A stretch of DNA of 64,000 nt. It comes from Cercis canadensis (Eukaryota; Streptophyta; Magnoliopsida; Fabales; Fabaceae). Position 1 is the stretch's first letter, and each line of letters starts with the position of its first letter. Below are positions 23,350 to 34,043 of the stretch, piece by piece. The notes beneath the pieces were generated by a model. The model ran no database searches and had not been told where the DNA came from. It worked only from the letters and a program-made list of their open reading frames with translations. The position numbers and the translations under genes were made by a program. The stretch lies in contig QAOA01001356.1 in NCBI GenBank assembly GCA_003255065.1, positions 309,510 through 373,509 on the forward strand, read 5' to 3'.

Positions 23350-24808
23350 TGGTGTTTAGTGTAAGGAAATAGAATGACAATAACCTAGATCACTTGAAAA
23401 AAAAAAAANAAAAAAAAAAAAAACATTCCATATCTCTGCTTCTAAGGAATATTCAAAATTAAGTGATTGAATTACTAGTGAATCATGGCCAAAAAGAAAA
23501 TTACTTTTGAACGATTTTATGTTTAGCATGCCCTTCTCATATAAAAGTTTTTGTGCTTGAAATTAAGGAAAAAAAAACGAAAAAAATGGCTTAAGAATCG
23601 AAACCTAATTCCTTCATTATGTTTCTAATTACCATATCAATAATTAATATACCCTAAACTTTAAACCTTTAGATGGCAAGAATTGGTTTTGATCTTTCTA
23701 GTACTCATAGCAAAAGCGTAACAAAGCAGTTGGAGGATGATGTATATACCATCAATCACCTATTTCATAGAAATGAAACCTGCTAAAAGGAATTTGGGAC
23801 CTAAGAAAAAATCGAGCAAGTAAGTGAGAAGGTAGAGACTAGAGGCAAAGACACAAACAAAGTGAACGAAACGGTAAGGAAAACAAATCATGTCTATAAA
23901 AAATGAAAAGTAAAAAAAAAAAAAAAAAAGTGTCATATCATTGGCTACACACACATGCGATCCCCAAACTTCTTTCAAAATGCAATGCATATAGCTTTGA
24001 GTTGACAAGACCACAACCTACAGAGCCTACGTAAAAGACACACAACGCACTTATGAGCTCATAAGCACCCATTGGATTCCTTTCTTTAAGAATACATGGG
24101 TGTTATGTAAGCTTGATTACTTTTGCTTTGACTTAAGCTTACTCAGAACATTCTCCTCCAGCTAATTAGGAGATCACTTGCATCTTATCTGGAGCAACGT
24201 CTCTCTCTTTATTCTTCTCTCCTCTACACTACATGAACTAGTTAAATCAATACTAAAAGAATGGAATATATGGTTAAATTTACCAATTTGTTTTAAGAAA
24301 CTTGGTGATTATTCCTTCAATATATAGTTAAATTGGTTATGGTTGATGGACAACATCCAAACATTGTTCGACTGCATAGATTCCGAGTTTAAATTTCATT
24401 GGAAACAAGTAGAATTAATGGGAAGGGAATAGACTCCGTCATGTTATGTAGCCTCAAAACCAAGAGGATTGGTTGTAATTGCACCAAGACCAGATTTCAG
24501 TAGTTGAAGAGTAAGAAAAAGAGTCAAACCAACACTTTAATCTATCAGTAATCATTTTCAGCTGCAGAGTAGAGACTAAAGATTTCATTATAAATTTAAG
24601 TTTTTCAATATGTAGACAACAGATTTTTGAGCAATGTTCATGTATGAAAGAAAATTATCCCTCACATTTCTTTCTCTGCTATTTACATATGGAAGAAAAC
24701 AACAAAATGCAGAGCCCCTTTGCATTCTTCAACTTGAATCCTCGCCACTACCGGAGCTGATCCGCGATTTGAGCGAAGAAAACCGGAGTTAAAAACAACT
24801 TGGAATAA
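23350..24808. other. No gene recognised; 3' flank of the DVL gene
   Basis: Poly(A) runs (one with an N at 23409), chance ORFs, and the region downstream of the minus-strand micropeptide gene. Nothing else can be supported. Confidence 0.4.
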
Positions 24809-24949
24809 TCAATCATGCCAGCAGAGAAGCATAACTACACATCTTCTGATTATGTATAATCTTCCTTTCTGCTCTCTAAGGTACCCTCCAAGCTTTCTGC
24901 ATGGTACCTTCTTCTTTGAAGAAGTTCTTCTCATGGATTCACTGCCCAT
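24809..24949 (-). CDS. DEVIL/ROTUNDIFOLIA-like (DVL/RTFL) micropeptide
   Basis: An intact 46-codon ORF encodes a basic peptide with a variable N terminus ([14 protein letters not shown]) and the highly conserved C-terminal DVL/RTFL block, [17 protein letters not shown] at residues 30-46. Family members are short, plasma-membrane-associated plant peptides. When overexpressed they restrict cell proliferation along organ axes and alter leaf and fruit shape. The conserved hydrophobic helix and the Cys and Trp-His-Asp end are all present, and 46 residues is within the family range. The first ATG is chosen because it opens the frame. An in-frame Met at residue 6 is an alternative. A TATA-like CTATAAG lies upstream (25124-25130, minus strand), followed by a leader of roughly 150 bases. 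No intron is needed, as is usual for the family. Confidence 0.9.
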   Translation of the reverse strand: MGSESMRRTSSKKKVPCRKLGGYLREQKGRLYIIRRCVVMLLCWHD

Positions 24950-25123
24950 TTTGTAATTATCTGAAACCTAACCCTTTCTTTCTGTGCTTTTTTTCTGCTT
25001 AGCCTTTGGACACACTCAGAAGCACACGGTCACACACACAAAGACTGAGACTCAGAGGATAGACACAGTGTATGTCTTGAAACACTTTGAAGCAATGTTT
25101 GAAATGGGGATAGGTAAGGGCTT

Positions 25124-25130
25124 CTTATAG
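25124..25130 (-). promoter_or_regulatory. TATA-like box of the DVL gene
   Basis: CTATAAG on the minus strand lies about 175 bases upstream of the DVL start codon, with a pyrimidine/purine microsatellite further upstream. It is the best core promoter candidate for this gene. Confidence 0.45.
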
Positions 25131-25204
25131 AGAGCTAACCGTGTGGTCCATGGCTCCAAAACAAAATGTCCCTAGGGCCCCCAATTCTGATTCCATGCTC
25201 CCAT

Positions 25205-25245
25205 TTTCTCTCTCTTCTCTTCTCTTCTCTCTCTCTCTCTCTGCA
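25205..25245. repeat. (CT)n microsatellite
   Basis: A near-perfect TC/CT run interspersed with TCTTC lies about 100 bp upstream of the DVL TATA-like box. GA/CT repeats are common in plant promoters and leaders. Confidence 0.7.
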
Positions 25246-25249
25246 CCAA

Positions 25250-26390
25250 CATTTATGTAGCTTCAACCACCAAGATAATTGGTCGGCCATTGGAGTAAAC
25301 CAAAACGATAATAATGTTTAAGATAGTATACCAACAAAGAAAAGGCCAAAGCTAGCTCTTAGATATTTGAGCTGCCATGGTTTCGTGACCATGTTATAAG
25401 AACCTTATAATTAGGTACAGAAACCATGAAGTTTCCTTGTCATGTTTTTTGACTATATGCTCCCATTATTTAGTACCCTATGTCAGTCTTTTTTTGATGA
25501 AATTTCCTCTTCAAAGTTAAAATTATTCTTATTGGTGTATTGCCAGTACTGGAGACTGGTAGCTGTTTTAACACCTGCAATGAGTTGAGCATAAATGAGA
25601 AAACTCCCGTTCACACTCTTAGAGTGCACATATATATAAAGGTATGCAGTTAATCTGAGTAAAATTTTAAAGTGGTTAGTTTCTCGTCATCTCACACCAG
25701 TATAGTTGGCATAATTTAAGCTTAATTGAATCTAGTAGAATTCTTTCTTCTTTTGTTAGTCTCAGATTTTCCAAGTACTATATGAGATAATGAAAAAATA
25801 ACTAGTGTATGAGTGATATTAAATTTTTAATAGAGTCATGTTTGGTAATGTGACAGCTCTCTTGGAGTCATCAAATTTGGGGTTGCTAAGCAAATCCCGT
25901 AAGAAATTAGTTTTATGCTACTAATTAAGTGGTAAAGATGTGAAATAGTGTAAAATGAAAGAGTAAAAGTAGCAGAATTCAACATAAATTGCTCTCTGGT
26001 CTAGTGTTAAAGTTCCTATTCCAAACTTTTATAGGCTCCTGCACAAAGTAGGCACTTTGCCCACTTTCTATAATCTAACCACCAGATAGTCCCAAAATTG
26101 TAATGGCAGGCTAATAGTCAAAGATGGGCATGTGATTTCTGTAATGGTATATGAAGACAAAATGCCTAAGATAAGGTTATCTTTAAGGACAATAGAGATT
26201 GGTTGCACGCTTAGTTAGGTCAGTGTGATTAATCTTATTTGTGGCTAAGGAGATGTGAAATGGTAAATCTACCACTCAACCCTCACACTTTGTTACAAAT
26301 ACGAGTCCCGGTTAAATTTGAATCATTTAAAGAAAATTTTCAACTAGGTTTAATTGCAACAAAATTATATATTACATTACCGTAATATAT

Positions 26391-26424
<34 letters not shown>

Positions 26425-26640
26425 NATAGAAAAACTCTTAGTTTATTAAGATATAAATGCATATATAATGAGAATCTCTTAAAAATTTTAAATTTCTTTC
26501 GAATATCATTACTGCTTATAATAAAACAAATCTTATAAGAGTCTAGATAAAATTATCATGCTTGACTGGAACAGATTGAGAATTCATCTTGTTCTTGTCT
26601 TTTTTTTTTTTTTTTTCTTTGTTTTTCCTTTCTGCCTTCA
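25250..26640. other. No gene recognised
   Basis: AT-rich sequence with a long poly(T) run and an N at 26425. It contains no supportable gene or complete element. Confidence 0.4.
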
Positions 26641-26641
26641 G

Positions 26642-26827
26642 ATTTTGTATGTTTATTATTATTCCCATAAGACTTTGCATCAGTTTGAAGCCCCAAGAGT
26701 TACAACATTTATTACCAGACTAGGTGGAAGCTTGAAACACCCAGAAGAAATTGCAGCAGAATCTGGAATTATTCTGAATGACTCCTTCAATCCCGACCAA
26801 TTGTTTAAATTTATAGACTCGTCTTAA
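26642..26827 (+). pseudogene. Orphan 3'-terminal exon of an unrecognised gene
   Basis: A pyrimidine tract and TTCAG acceptor (ending 26641) precede an open stretch that ends in TAA. It encodes about 61 residues of ordinary composition, including HQFEAPRVTTFITRLGGSL and EEIAAESGIILNDSFNPDQL. It looks like a genuine last exon and not chance AT-rich coding. No upstream exons are visible within several kilobases, and the open frame continues 5' only into poly(T). I do not recognise the protein. It may be a captured or duplicated exon fragment or the end of a gene with long introns. Confidence 0.35.
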
Positions 26828-26829
26828 TT

Positions 26830-28430
26830 TAACGCAAAGCATAATCCCACATGTTTGTCTTGTGCTCCACCCAGATTACAATCAGGATGACAGCTTTCAT
26901 TTATCTGTTTTCGTTTCTTTGAGCCAAAAAAAAATGTTTTCTCTCTTACTCTACTAATTAGGTTATTTATAATATTATCTTTGCACTAGGATTTAGATCA
27001 TGTTACATTACATGACTCATATTTAGATCGTTTGAACCGTGTATTTAATTTAAAGCTCATTTGAACCATTAACTTGCACTATCGTATCAACATTTACTAT
27101 AAACATGAGTCATTTAAAATAATTGTATCCAAATCTCTTGCAATACTACTTTATACTGATTTCTCTCAACATAGTAACAGAATGAAAAAAAATGGTGAAC
27201 TTTGATTCAATTTTTTAAATCAAAATTCAAATTACACAGTGGATTAACATATGTTTATCATAAATGCAATCGTATTTATTTATTTTAAATTAAAATATCC
27301 AATACCCAATTATTGGAATCCTTTATTATGTGTGGATTCCATTTTTTTAAGTGTAGTAGGTTGAGTTTTATATATTAGTTAGAGTTATGTTATATTCATC
27401 ACAATTTTTCTTATCATTTCTTATTATTAAGGGTCCATATATATTCAATTTTTGAATTCACNTAATTTTTTTTTTAATTATCCAAATTTAACTATAACAC
27501 ATAATATAAAAATGGTGAGAATTTGAGGTTCTCTATTAATTAACACAAACTTGTGTACTGGGTAGAATAATAAAGGAAAAAGTAGTGAGAAAGCAAGTAA
27601 TATAGGAAAAAGGAAAATGCAGAAGTAGAGAAAAACAGGATCAGGTCTTGGTCTTTGCCATTAGTTAGAGGTCAGTGTTCCACACAATGCTCCATGATAT
27701 TTGTTTTTTCTAAAATCACCATGCTCCATGATAGGAAGAAAAGCTCTGAGTTTTGGAAATATGGGCCAAATAAAAACAAAGATCAATGTCAGAACAAAAA
27801 ATTCAGTCTGGCAAAATTTGACATTTGGAATGATAATAAACTGCTGCTAAAGAGAATTTAAGAAAGAACTTTACCACTCCGTTATCGGAGTTGTTGATTA
27901 GAAAGATGATCCATAAGAAAAAAAGAAAAACAAAGATAAATCTAAAAATATATTGTGTAGATATTTATAATAATGTCGTGGTAAAATTTGATTTATCAAA
28001 AATTAAAGAAGTTTAAGTGAGATAAATTCAATCTATATTTCATCACAAAATACAATTAATTTATAATATACTATAGTTTTTTTTTTTTTTCTCTATGAAA
28101 GACTACACATGGGAGGAAAGGCTCTAGTTTAGTAGAGCATGTACTCGGTTATAAGGTTAGATTTTTCATTTTTTTTTTCTTTAGTTTAAATCCCTTTTAA
28201 TTATAAATATAGTCATTATTTATCTATGGACAAATAAAAAAAAATACACACGATCTTAAGAATTTGAAGATAAAATATCTACAATAAAATACTCAATATT
28301 TATCGATAATTTGTGAGTTTAATGACATGTTGTATGATTTTAAAAATTAAGATATTTATATACCTTTACTTTTTTTCTTTTGATATTAAAAAAGGGGTGT
28401 CATGTTGGACTTGCCCCACTTAAATCTGTC
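26830..28430. other. No gene recognised
   Basis: Low-complexity AT-rich DNA with an N at 27462. Tracts near 28120-28210 resemble the tRNA-like SINE phrases seen elsewhere, but too weakly to call. Confidence 0.35.
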
Positions 28431-28435
28431 ATACA

Positions 28436-28850
28436 ATAGCAATGGGCATGCCAGCATTATCTAATGAATATCATGAAAAAACTTAAGGCACTTACTTTTA
28501 ATCCAATAAGTCTAAAGCACATTAGACATATTTTTGTGGACATATTTACCTACCACTAAACCAAAGCACCAATGGCATATAAAATATCATAACTCTCTTG
28601 ACTTAGGGAGAGGCCAGGAAAGTGAAATGAGCAGAAAAATCTNATAGCAATGGGCATGGCAGCATTATCTAATGAATATCATGAAAAAACTTAAGGCACT
28701 TACTTTTAATCCAATAAGTCTAAAGCACATTAGACATATTTTTGTGGACATATTTACCTACCACTAAACCAAAGCACCAATGGCATATAAAATATCATAA
28801 CTCTCTTGACTTAGGGAGAGGCCAGGAAAGTGAAATGAGCAGAAAAATCT
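28436..28850. repeat. 207-bp duplication across the N at 28643
   Basis: 28436-28642 and 28644-28850 are 207-bp copies differing at about one base, with the N exactly between them. Probably an assembly join. Confidence 0.65.
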
Positions 28851-29585
28851 GAGACTTGTCAGTTATCATTTTGGGCTTGGCCAATGTGTTGGCCAAGATT
28901 TTTAAATGTGATTTTCATGAAAAATGGGGTCCACAAGTCTATTTATTTATCCTACACCAAAAACTGTTGGGGAGAAAAGGGTCTTAATAAAAAAAGTGAG
29001 ACATGAGAATTTAAACAAATCTCAAAGGGTTTTGAAATCAAATTTGTCTGAACCATGTTTCTTTGTAGCTCTCATGCAAAGAATAACTTAATGGGCCAAA
29101 ACATAAAGCTGTACGGCACAAAGAAGACATGTCCGCACGTGATAAGCTCGTGAGGGACATGGTCATTGCTTGTGATACTGTAGACAAATCTTAGATATTT
29201 TTGCTTGTTGTTCTCCACTTGGGAGTTGGGACTCTCTTTTGTCCATTTCATGCTTTTTTTTTTCTTTCTTTTATTATCCTTTTCTTCAACTCTCAGATAT
29301 TTTTTTAAGATGATAAATAAATAAAAAAAATTCAAAAATCTTTGTCTTGGTTTAATCAAAGATTATGTATGTCTAAGTACTTTCACTTATGTACGGTTCA
29401 GTGTACTTAGTTACCTTGATTACATACAACATAATGCGAAGAGGAACAAGAATTTGGCTGCTGCTGAGAGCCAAATCTTCTTTGAAATTCTCTCTTAGAT
29501 CGATAAACAAAGGTTTTTTCTGTAATTGTTTTGTTTTTCTCTTAGCAAAGTAAAGGACAATTGTTGCTGAGAATATCAAAAGAAA
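28851..29585. other. No gene recognised
   Basis: Two minus-strand frames of 95 and 68 codons cover this stretch but have AT-driven composition and no domain. Nothing else is supportable. Confidence 0.35.
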
Positions 29586-30004
29586 AAATTAAAAAGTTTA
29601 ATTACAATTTTGGTCTTCATATTTTAATAATTTGAATTTTTTGGTTTCTTTTGTTTAAAAAGAAACAATTTCAGCTCGATTTAATGGTAGGACGTATTCT
29701 AAAATACCAAAACTAAAAGTTTTCATCTAACTGCAAATCTATATTTATTCACCGTTAGATTAAGCTGAAATTTTGTGGGGAGGTTTACAAGATGTATCTC
29801 TTCAATTTGAACGGTTGAATTATAAATTAGAGAATTTCACACCTTAAAATAGACCTAAGAAATTTTGACTTAAAGACAAAAGAATCAAAATTGCACATTT
29901 TATGAATATAAAATGACTAAATAATTTTCTTTTAAACAAAAGGGACCAAAAAGTTCAAATTGTTAAAATAGAAAGACCAAAATTATAACTAAGCCAAATT
30001 AAAA
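29586..30004. mobile_element. MULE-type MITE with perfect 9-bp target duplication (family C), copy 1
   Basis: The element spans 29595-29995. The left arm AATTACAATTTTGGTC..TTTTTGGTTTCTTTTG is the complement of the right end CAAAAGGGACCAAAAAG..GACCAAAATTATAACTAAGCC. AAATTAAAA flanks both sides (29586-29594, 29996-30004). Internal GCTCGATTTAATGG / GTTAGATTAAGC halves continue the palindrome. Same family as 33378-33918. Confidence 0.82.
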
Positions 30005-30159
30005 ATTAGCTAGGTTGTTGCACTAAAACTTCAAGTACATAATTAATTTATGAATTATTTATAAGATTGAAATTTCAAGTTTAAATGTTTATATTTTTAA
30101 ATATTTCTTAATAAAATTTTTGGTTTGGTTTATTTATTTAACAACATAAACAATTTTTT

Positions 30160-30880
30160 CCCCCCTTGATACCACAAAGAAAACTTGAAGTATATTATAT
30201 GAGATCTCAATTAATTTGTGTGGATCCTTTCAACGACCCAAATTCAAGCTTAAGATCAATGTGTCAATTTTCAGGCCATCTTTTGGTTTTTGTTTAGGAG
30301 GTTTCTTAGATACTTTTAGTATTTATGTAGTATGTCATACTACACAAGAATAACCAATAAATGAATGACATATGTACAAATTAACAGTTTTTAAATTTAT
30401 TTAAAAAATTAAATAAATTATATTTTATATATAATAAAATATAAAAATTATGTATGCTTACCACGTCAGTGTAATATAGCATACTTACGTAGTATCATAG
30501 AATCCCCGTTTTGTTTAAGATCAACTTGGGATCAATTCATTTTTTCTTGGGCTGGATCAAAGAGATAAATGGCCCTCTAATAGTTGAATATAAAATGAGT
30601 CTTCAGATGAAGCTTGATGAAAATATAATGGGCTTAAGTTCATCAAATGTTATCCATGTTTCACAAAAGGGGCCTAGCAATAGACTGGGCCTCTAGCATC
30701 CTGCTCGTATAGCATCTTTGCATTAAAGAAAGTGGTTCCTTCTATTGTCTATGATTTAACAAAAGAATAATACAACCATTATATCGGTGATCTTGGAAAA
30801 ATTCTTGTGTACTTTAACAATAATATTCTCATAAATAAATATAAAAATATGTTTATGAGAGTACTACTTTCAATAGTCGA
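30160..30880. repeat. Segment duplicated at 41955-42460
   Basis: From GAAAACTTGAAGTATATTAT (about 30179) onward this segment aligns with 41968 onward in the same orientation, through phrases such as GGGCCTCTAGCATCCTGCTC and ATGGCCCTCTA. The MITE at 30297-30508 is present here and absent there. The 61-codon frame at 30511-30696 lies in this shared segment, is not preserved in the other copy, and is not called. Confidence 0.7.
30288..30517. mobile_element. MULE-type MITE (family D), copy 2, with 9-bp target duplication
   Basis: The element spans 30297-30508 (212 bp). Ends GGAGGTTTCTTAGATAC and GTATCATAGAATCCCCG form imperfect inverted repeats. TTTTGTTTA flanks it at 30288-30296 and 30509-30517. 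The paralogous segment at 42079-42089 shows the unoccupied site as a single TTTGTTTTA. That confirms both boundaries. Confidence 0.85.
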
Positions 30881-30975
30881 TCTCTATTTTCTCAATTTGT
30901 TGACGATGATCATAGTGATTAACCCATAATACCATTCTTTCTGTTTCTTTTTATATATGAAGGAATACAAATTAG

Positions 30976-31216
30976 GGGAAAAAGCCTATGTCAAGATCCT
31001 AGCGCAACATGGGATGGGGCTTGCTTCTTGGACACCCAATTTAGTGACAGGCGCACAAGGAAAGAGGGTGCAATTGATGGAGGATGTAATTATTTCCATT
31101 GTAAATGTGTTTTTCAGGGTGGAAGCGGTTGTCAAGTTCAAGCGGAACATGGTAAGGGCCTTGTTTCGGTTCAAGAGAGTGCTCTATACATTATAGGGCG
31201 AGGGACAATACATTAA
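30976..31216 (+). pseudogene. Defensin-like gene remnant (copy D2)
   Basis: The frame through 30989 reads SLCQDPSATWDGACF, then DTQFSDRRTRKEGAIDGGC, then NYFHCKCVF. This is the mature plant defensin pattern: C1, W-x-G-x-C2, KEGA..G-x-C5, and C-x-C for C6/C7. A further Cys eight codons later could be C8. Aligned to copy D1 (DDQCKNLCTLKEGA), the third and fourth cysteines have become Phe (TTT) and Arg (CGC). Both would remove core disulphides, so a normal fold is unlikely. Decayed exon-1-like sequence (GATCATAGTGATTAAC, near 30906) lies just upstream and resembles exon 1 of copy D3. The frame runs on to 31216 with no family resemblance. Confidence 0.55.
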
Positions 31217-31830
31217 TTATACAAATTATTCTACAGACTCAATGCATTGGTGTATGTAAGAACAGATATATCTGTTCTCAAACCACCAAAAAAAAAAAAA
31301 ACTTCATGTAATAATGAACATATACTCTTTGCAAAGCATTAGATCTTTGCATGTATGCTTTGATCCTGAAAGTTGCATGTCTTCTTTTTCAAATTTCTGG
31401 AACAGTTTATCAGAATAAAAGAAAATTATACGAGTATAGGAATTAAAAAAATTAATCAATAACAAGGATTATCTTTCTTCCTTTTTTTTCTTCTTTTTCC
31501 CTTTATATATTTAACAGTATTAATTATGGAAAAGGAAGATGAACAGCTATAAATTGATCCTAATGTCTTCGACAACCAATCTAAACTCACATCTATCAAA
31601 AAAATAAAGTAAAACTACACCTACCGGGAAAATTTAAATTTAGAGAAGAGATGAACAATATGGAGAAGTTTTACTGCTTTCTTACACTTTGGCCGACAAT
31701 ATATTTCACCTCCACCATAGAAAAGGACCACCACTGCTAAAAAAAGCGAGGGATCTGCCAGATTTTAGTTGGGGAAGGCAAAGGTGAAGAGGGAAGGGAG
31801 AAAGAAGGAGAAAAGATTAAATGTCAGAAT
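31217..31830. repeat. Further pieces of the duplicated defensin-region segment
   Basis: 31215-31255 (ATGCATTGGTGTATGTAAGA) matches 43990-44010. 31445-31550 (AACAAGGATTATCTTTCTTC..GGAAAAGGAAGATGAACAGCT) matches 43136-43225, which is intron-like sequence after defensin copy D3 exon 1. A further partial copy of the repeat unit is therefore present here without a recognisable coding exon. Confidence 0.5.
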
Positions 31831-31839
31831 GGGCAAAAG

Positions 31840-32130
31840 GGTTCTTGAGATTTTCCCATGGAAAATTCCATTGGAAATTGGGAAAGAATTTTCAGAAAAA
31901 AAATTTCCATGGTAATTTTGAAGATTCTCACGGAAAATACCATAGGAATCACAAAAATTCTCAAAGTATTGTCCATGGGAATTTCAAAAATTACCATGGG
32001 AAACTCAAATTTTTCATAGAGATTCCCACGGTTTTTTTTTTTTTTTTCTTTCTGTGGGAAAATACATGTAAGTCTTTTCCATGTCCCACAAATCATTTTT
32101 TCCATAGGAAAATGACATTTTTAGTGTAAT
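31840..32130. mobile_element. CACTA-like subterminal region
   Basis: Many short copies of TTTCCCATGG / CCATGGGAA in both orientations are packed into about 250 bp, ending in a degenerate terminus (TTTTTAGTGTAATG). This matches the architecture of CACTA subterminal repeats and parallels the region at 98-310, but with a different motif. The open frames on both strands here (31821-32129, 31824-32105) are by-products of the repeats. Confidence 0.4.
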
Positions 32131-32212
32131 GAGCAAACTTTACTATTTACAACATTAACCAAATAATAGTAATGATTTTACCAATTTCAGCACTCAAAAA
32201 ATATCAAACAAT

Positions 32213-32295
32213 TTGTAGCTGAGTGGTACTAAAGTTATCTTTATAACTTAAGATTTTGTGTTTGAATTTAAAGTGTAGCCAAAAATACCAAAATA
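32213..32295 (+). mobile_element. tRNA-related SINE-like copy 1
   Basis: TAGCTGAGTGGTACTAAAGT resembles a pol III A box. It is followed about 40 bases later by a weak B box (TTGTGTTTGAATTT) and then GTAGCCAAA. The same arrangement recurs near 38541 and 54511. Confidence 0.4.
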
Positions 32296-32306
32296 AAAAA
32301 AAAATA

Positions 32307-32787
32307 TTTAAATGTACTGTAAGTTCTTATAGTTTAGACGAATTTTGAATCAGGTCCATACAATTTTTTTCCTCTTCTTTTGGAATACTTATAGTTTGAT
32401 TTTTTTTTTTTAATTAAGTCTCTGCCGATACCCCAAATTATAAATTTGTTATTTTAGTGCTCACATGACAAACAACTTGTCTATGTGGCAATAAAATAAG
32501 TTAATGTGACGTCAAAGTAGCATAAAAATTATCACTACATCATCTTTCCTCTTCTTCCCTTCTCTCTCTACTTTGACAATTTGTGTGTCATTTTACCGTC
32601 ACATCAGCTTCTTTTATTGCCACATGGACAAACTGTTTGCCATGTGAGCACTAAACTAACGAATTTATAATTTGGGGTAATGACAGAGACTCAATTAAAA
32701 AAATTTCAAATTATAAGAATCCTAAAAAAAATTATAGGGACACGATTCAAAAATTGTCAAAACTATAGGGATCTATAGTACATTTAA
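32307..32787. mobile_element. Long-TIR MITE
   Basis: The left arm (TTTAAATGTACTGTAAGTTC..) and right arm (..GATCTATAGTACATTTAAA) are inverted repeats about 200 bp long that include GTGCTCACATG(A/G)CAAAC and CCCCAAATTATAAATT. They surround a pyrimidine-rich centre. No clear target duplication can be fixed in the A-rich flanks, so superfamily assignment is open. Mutator is likely from the long arms. Confidence 0.6.
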
Positions 32788-33369
32788 AACTAAAAAAAGC
32801 TCTCAAAAAACACTAGAGGATAGAATAAATCCAAGACAGCTCAGAATACAATGCTTCTTCAAAACAACAGAATTTTCATAATTAGTATTGATAATACAGA
32901 TATATGGGGAACATATATATAAGGCAGGTCAAAGGTGAGAGAAGAAAAGGAGGAGGAGATGGTGAAGAGAAGTTTGACTTAAAAGCTCAAACTATACCCT
33001 TTTTTATGTCAATCTAGATTACCTAGTTGTATCTTTTTAACAATTTTCAGGTAGGATGTCAAGTATTTGCTATGTAAGACAATGATATTACTATTATTAA
33101 GAGAGTTACTGATTCGGACGAAATTGATGACAATTTGAAACATATAGAACCTATTTGAAACTAAATAAGTTTTGAGATGAATTTCAAACTTAAAAAGACC
33201 AAAAAATGTACTTTTCCCTTAATAATATTATCCAATTTGCCAAATGATATATGTACAAGTACAATGCAGTTTCGGTTGTAAGCAAAAAAAACAAAAAATC
33301 AGTTTCGGTTTCTCTATGTGATTTTCTTTTGTTAATTAATGAAAATTCCTTTGGTTTTCAATGCAACAC

Positions 33370-33927
33370 TAATTATAGGCTTAATTATAATTTTGATCAT
33401 TTTATTTTAACAACTTGAACTTTTTGATCCATCTTGTTTAAAAAAAAATTATTTATTCCTTTTATATTTATAAAATATGTAATTTTTATCCTTTTGTATT
33501 TAAGTCAAAAAATTTTAGGTTTATTTTAAGGTGTAAAGTTCTCAGATTCATAATCAAACCATTCAAATTAAAAAGATACATCTTATGAAACTCTCCACAA
33601 AATTTTAGCTCGATCTAATGGTGAATGAATTTAGATTTACAGTTAAATAAAAACTTCTAGTTTTGGTATTTTGGGCTATGTCCCACCGTTGGATTGAGCT
33701 GAAATTTTGTGAGGAAATTCGCAATATGTAACTCTTCAATCTGAACGGTAAGATTGTAAGTTTGAATACTTTACATTTTAAACTAGACTTGATAAATGAT
33801 AGAATGACCAAAATTGCATATTTTATGAATATAAAGGAACTAAATTGTTCCATTTTAAACAAGAGAGACCAAAAAATTTAAATTGTTAAAATAAAAAGAT
33901 CAAAATTATAATTAAGCCTTAATTATA
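33370..33927. mobile_element. MULE-type MITE (family C), copy 2
   Basis: The element spans 33378-33918, starting GGCTTAATTATAATTTTGATC and ending GATCAAAATTATAATTAAGCC. It is homologous to 29595-29995 but longer (541 bp). The flanks share TAATTATA (33370-33377; 33920-33927), eight of nine positions. The 85-codon minus frame at 33605-33862 lies inside it and is not a gene. Confidence 0.75.
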
Positions 33928-34043
33928 CTGATTACCTATCAAAGTTTCATATATGGGTGGGTTGTATAGGNATCAAAATTACAATTAAACCTTAATTATA
34001 CTGATTACCTATCAAAGTTTCATATATGGGTGGGTTGTATAGG
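33899..34043. repeat. 72-bp duplication across the N at 33971
   Basis: 33899-33970 and 33972-34043 are near-identical 72-bp copies around the N and include the end of the family C MITE. Probable assembly join. After it, 34040-34210 carries GGGTTGGGC-type repeats reminiscent of hAT elements, without definable ends. Confidence 0.6.

Noticed and set aside
24866..24910. Inverted repeat AAGGTACC..GGTACCTT as a possible microRNA hairpin
   Set aside because: The stem is only eight bases and it lies within the DVL coding sequence. No known plant microRNA matches.
31821..32129. ORFs of about 100 codons on both strands
   Set aside because: They arise from repeated CCATGG/TTTCC units of a CACTA-like subterminal region and are not conserved coding sequence.
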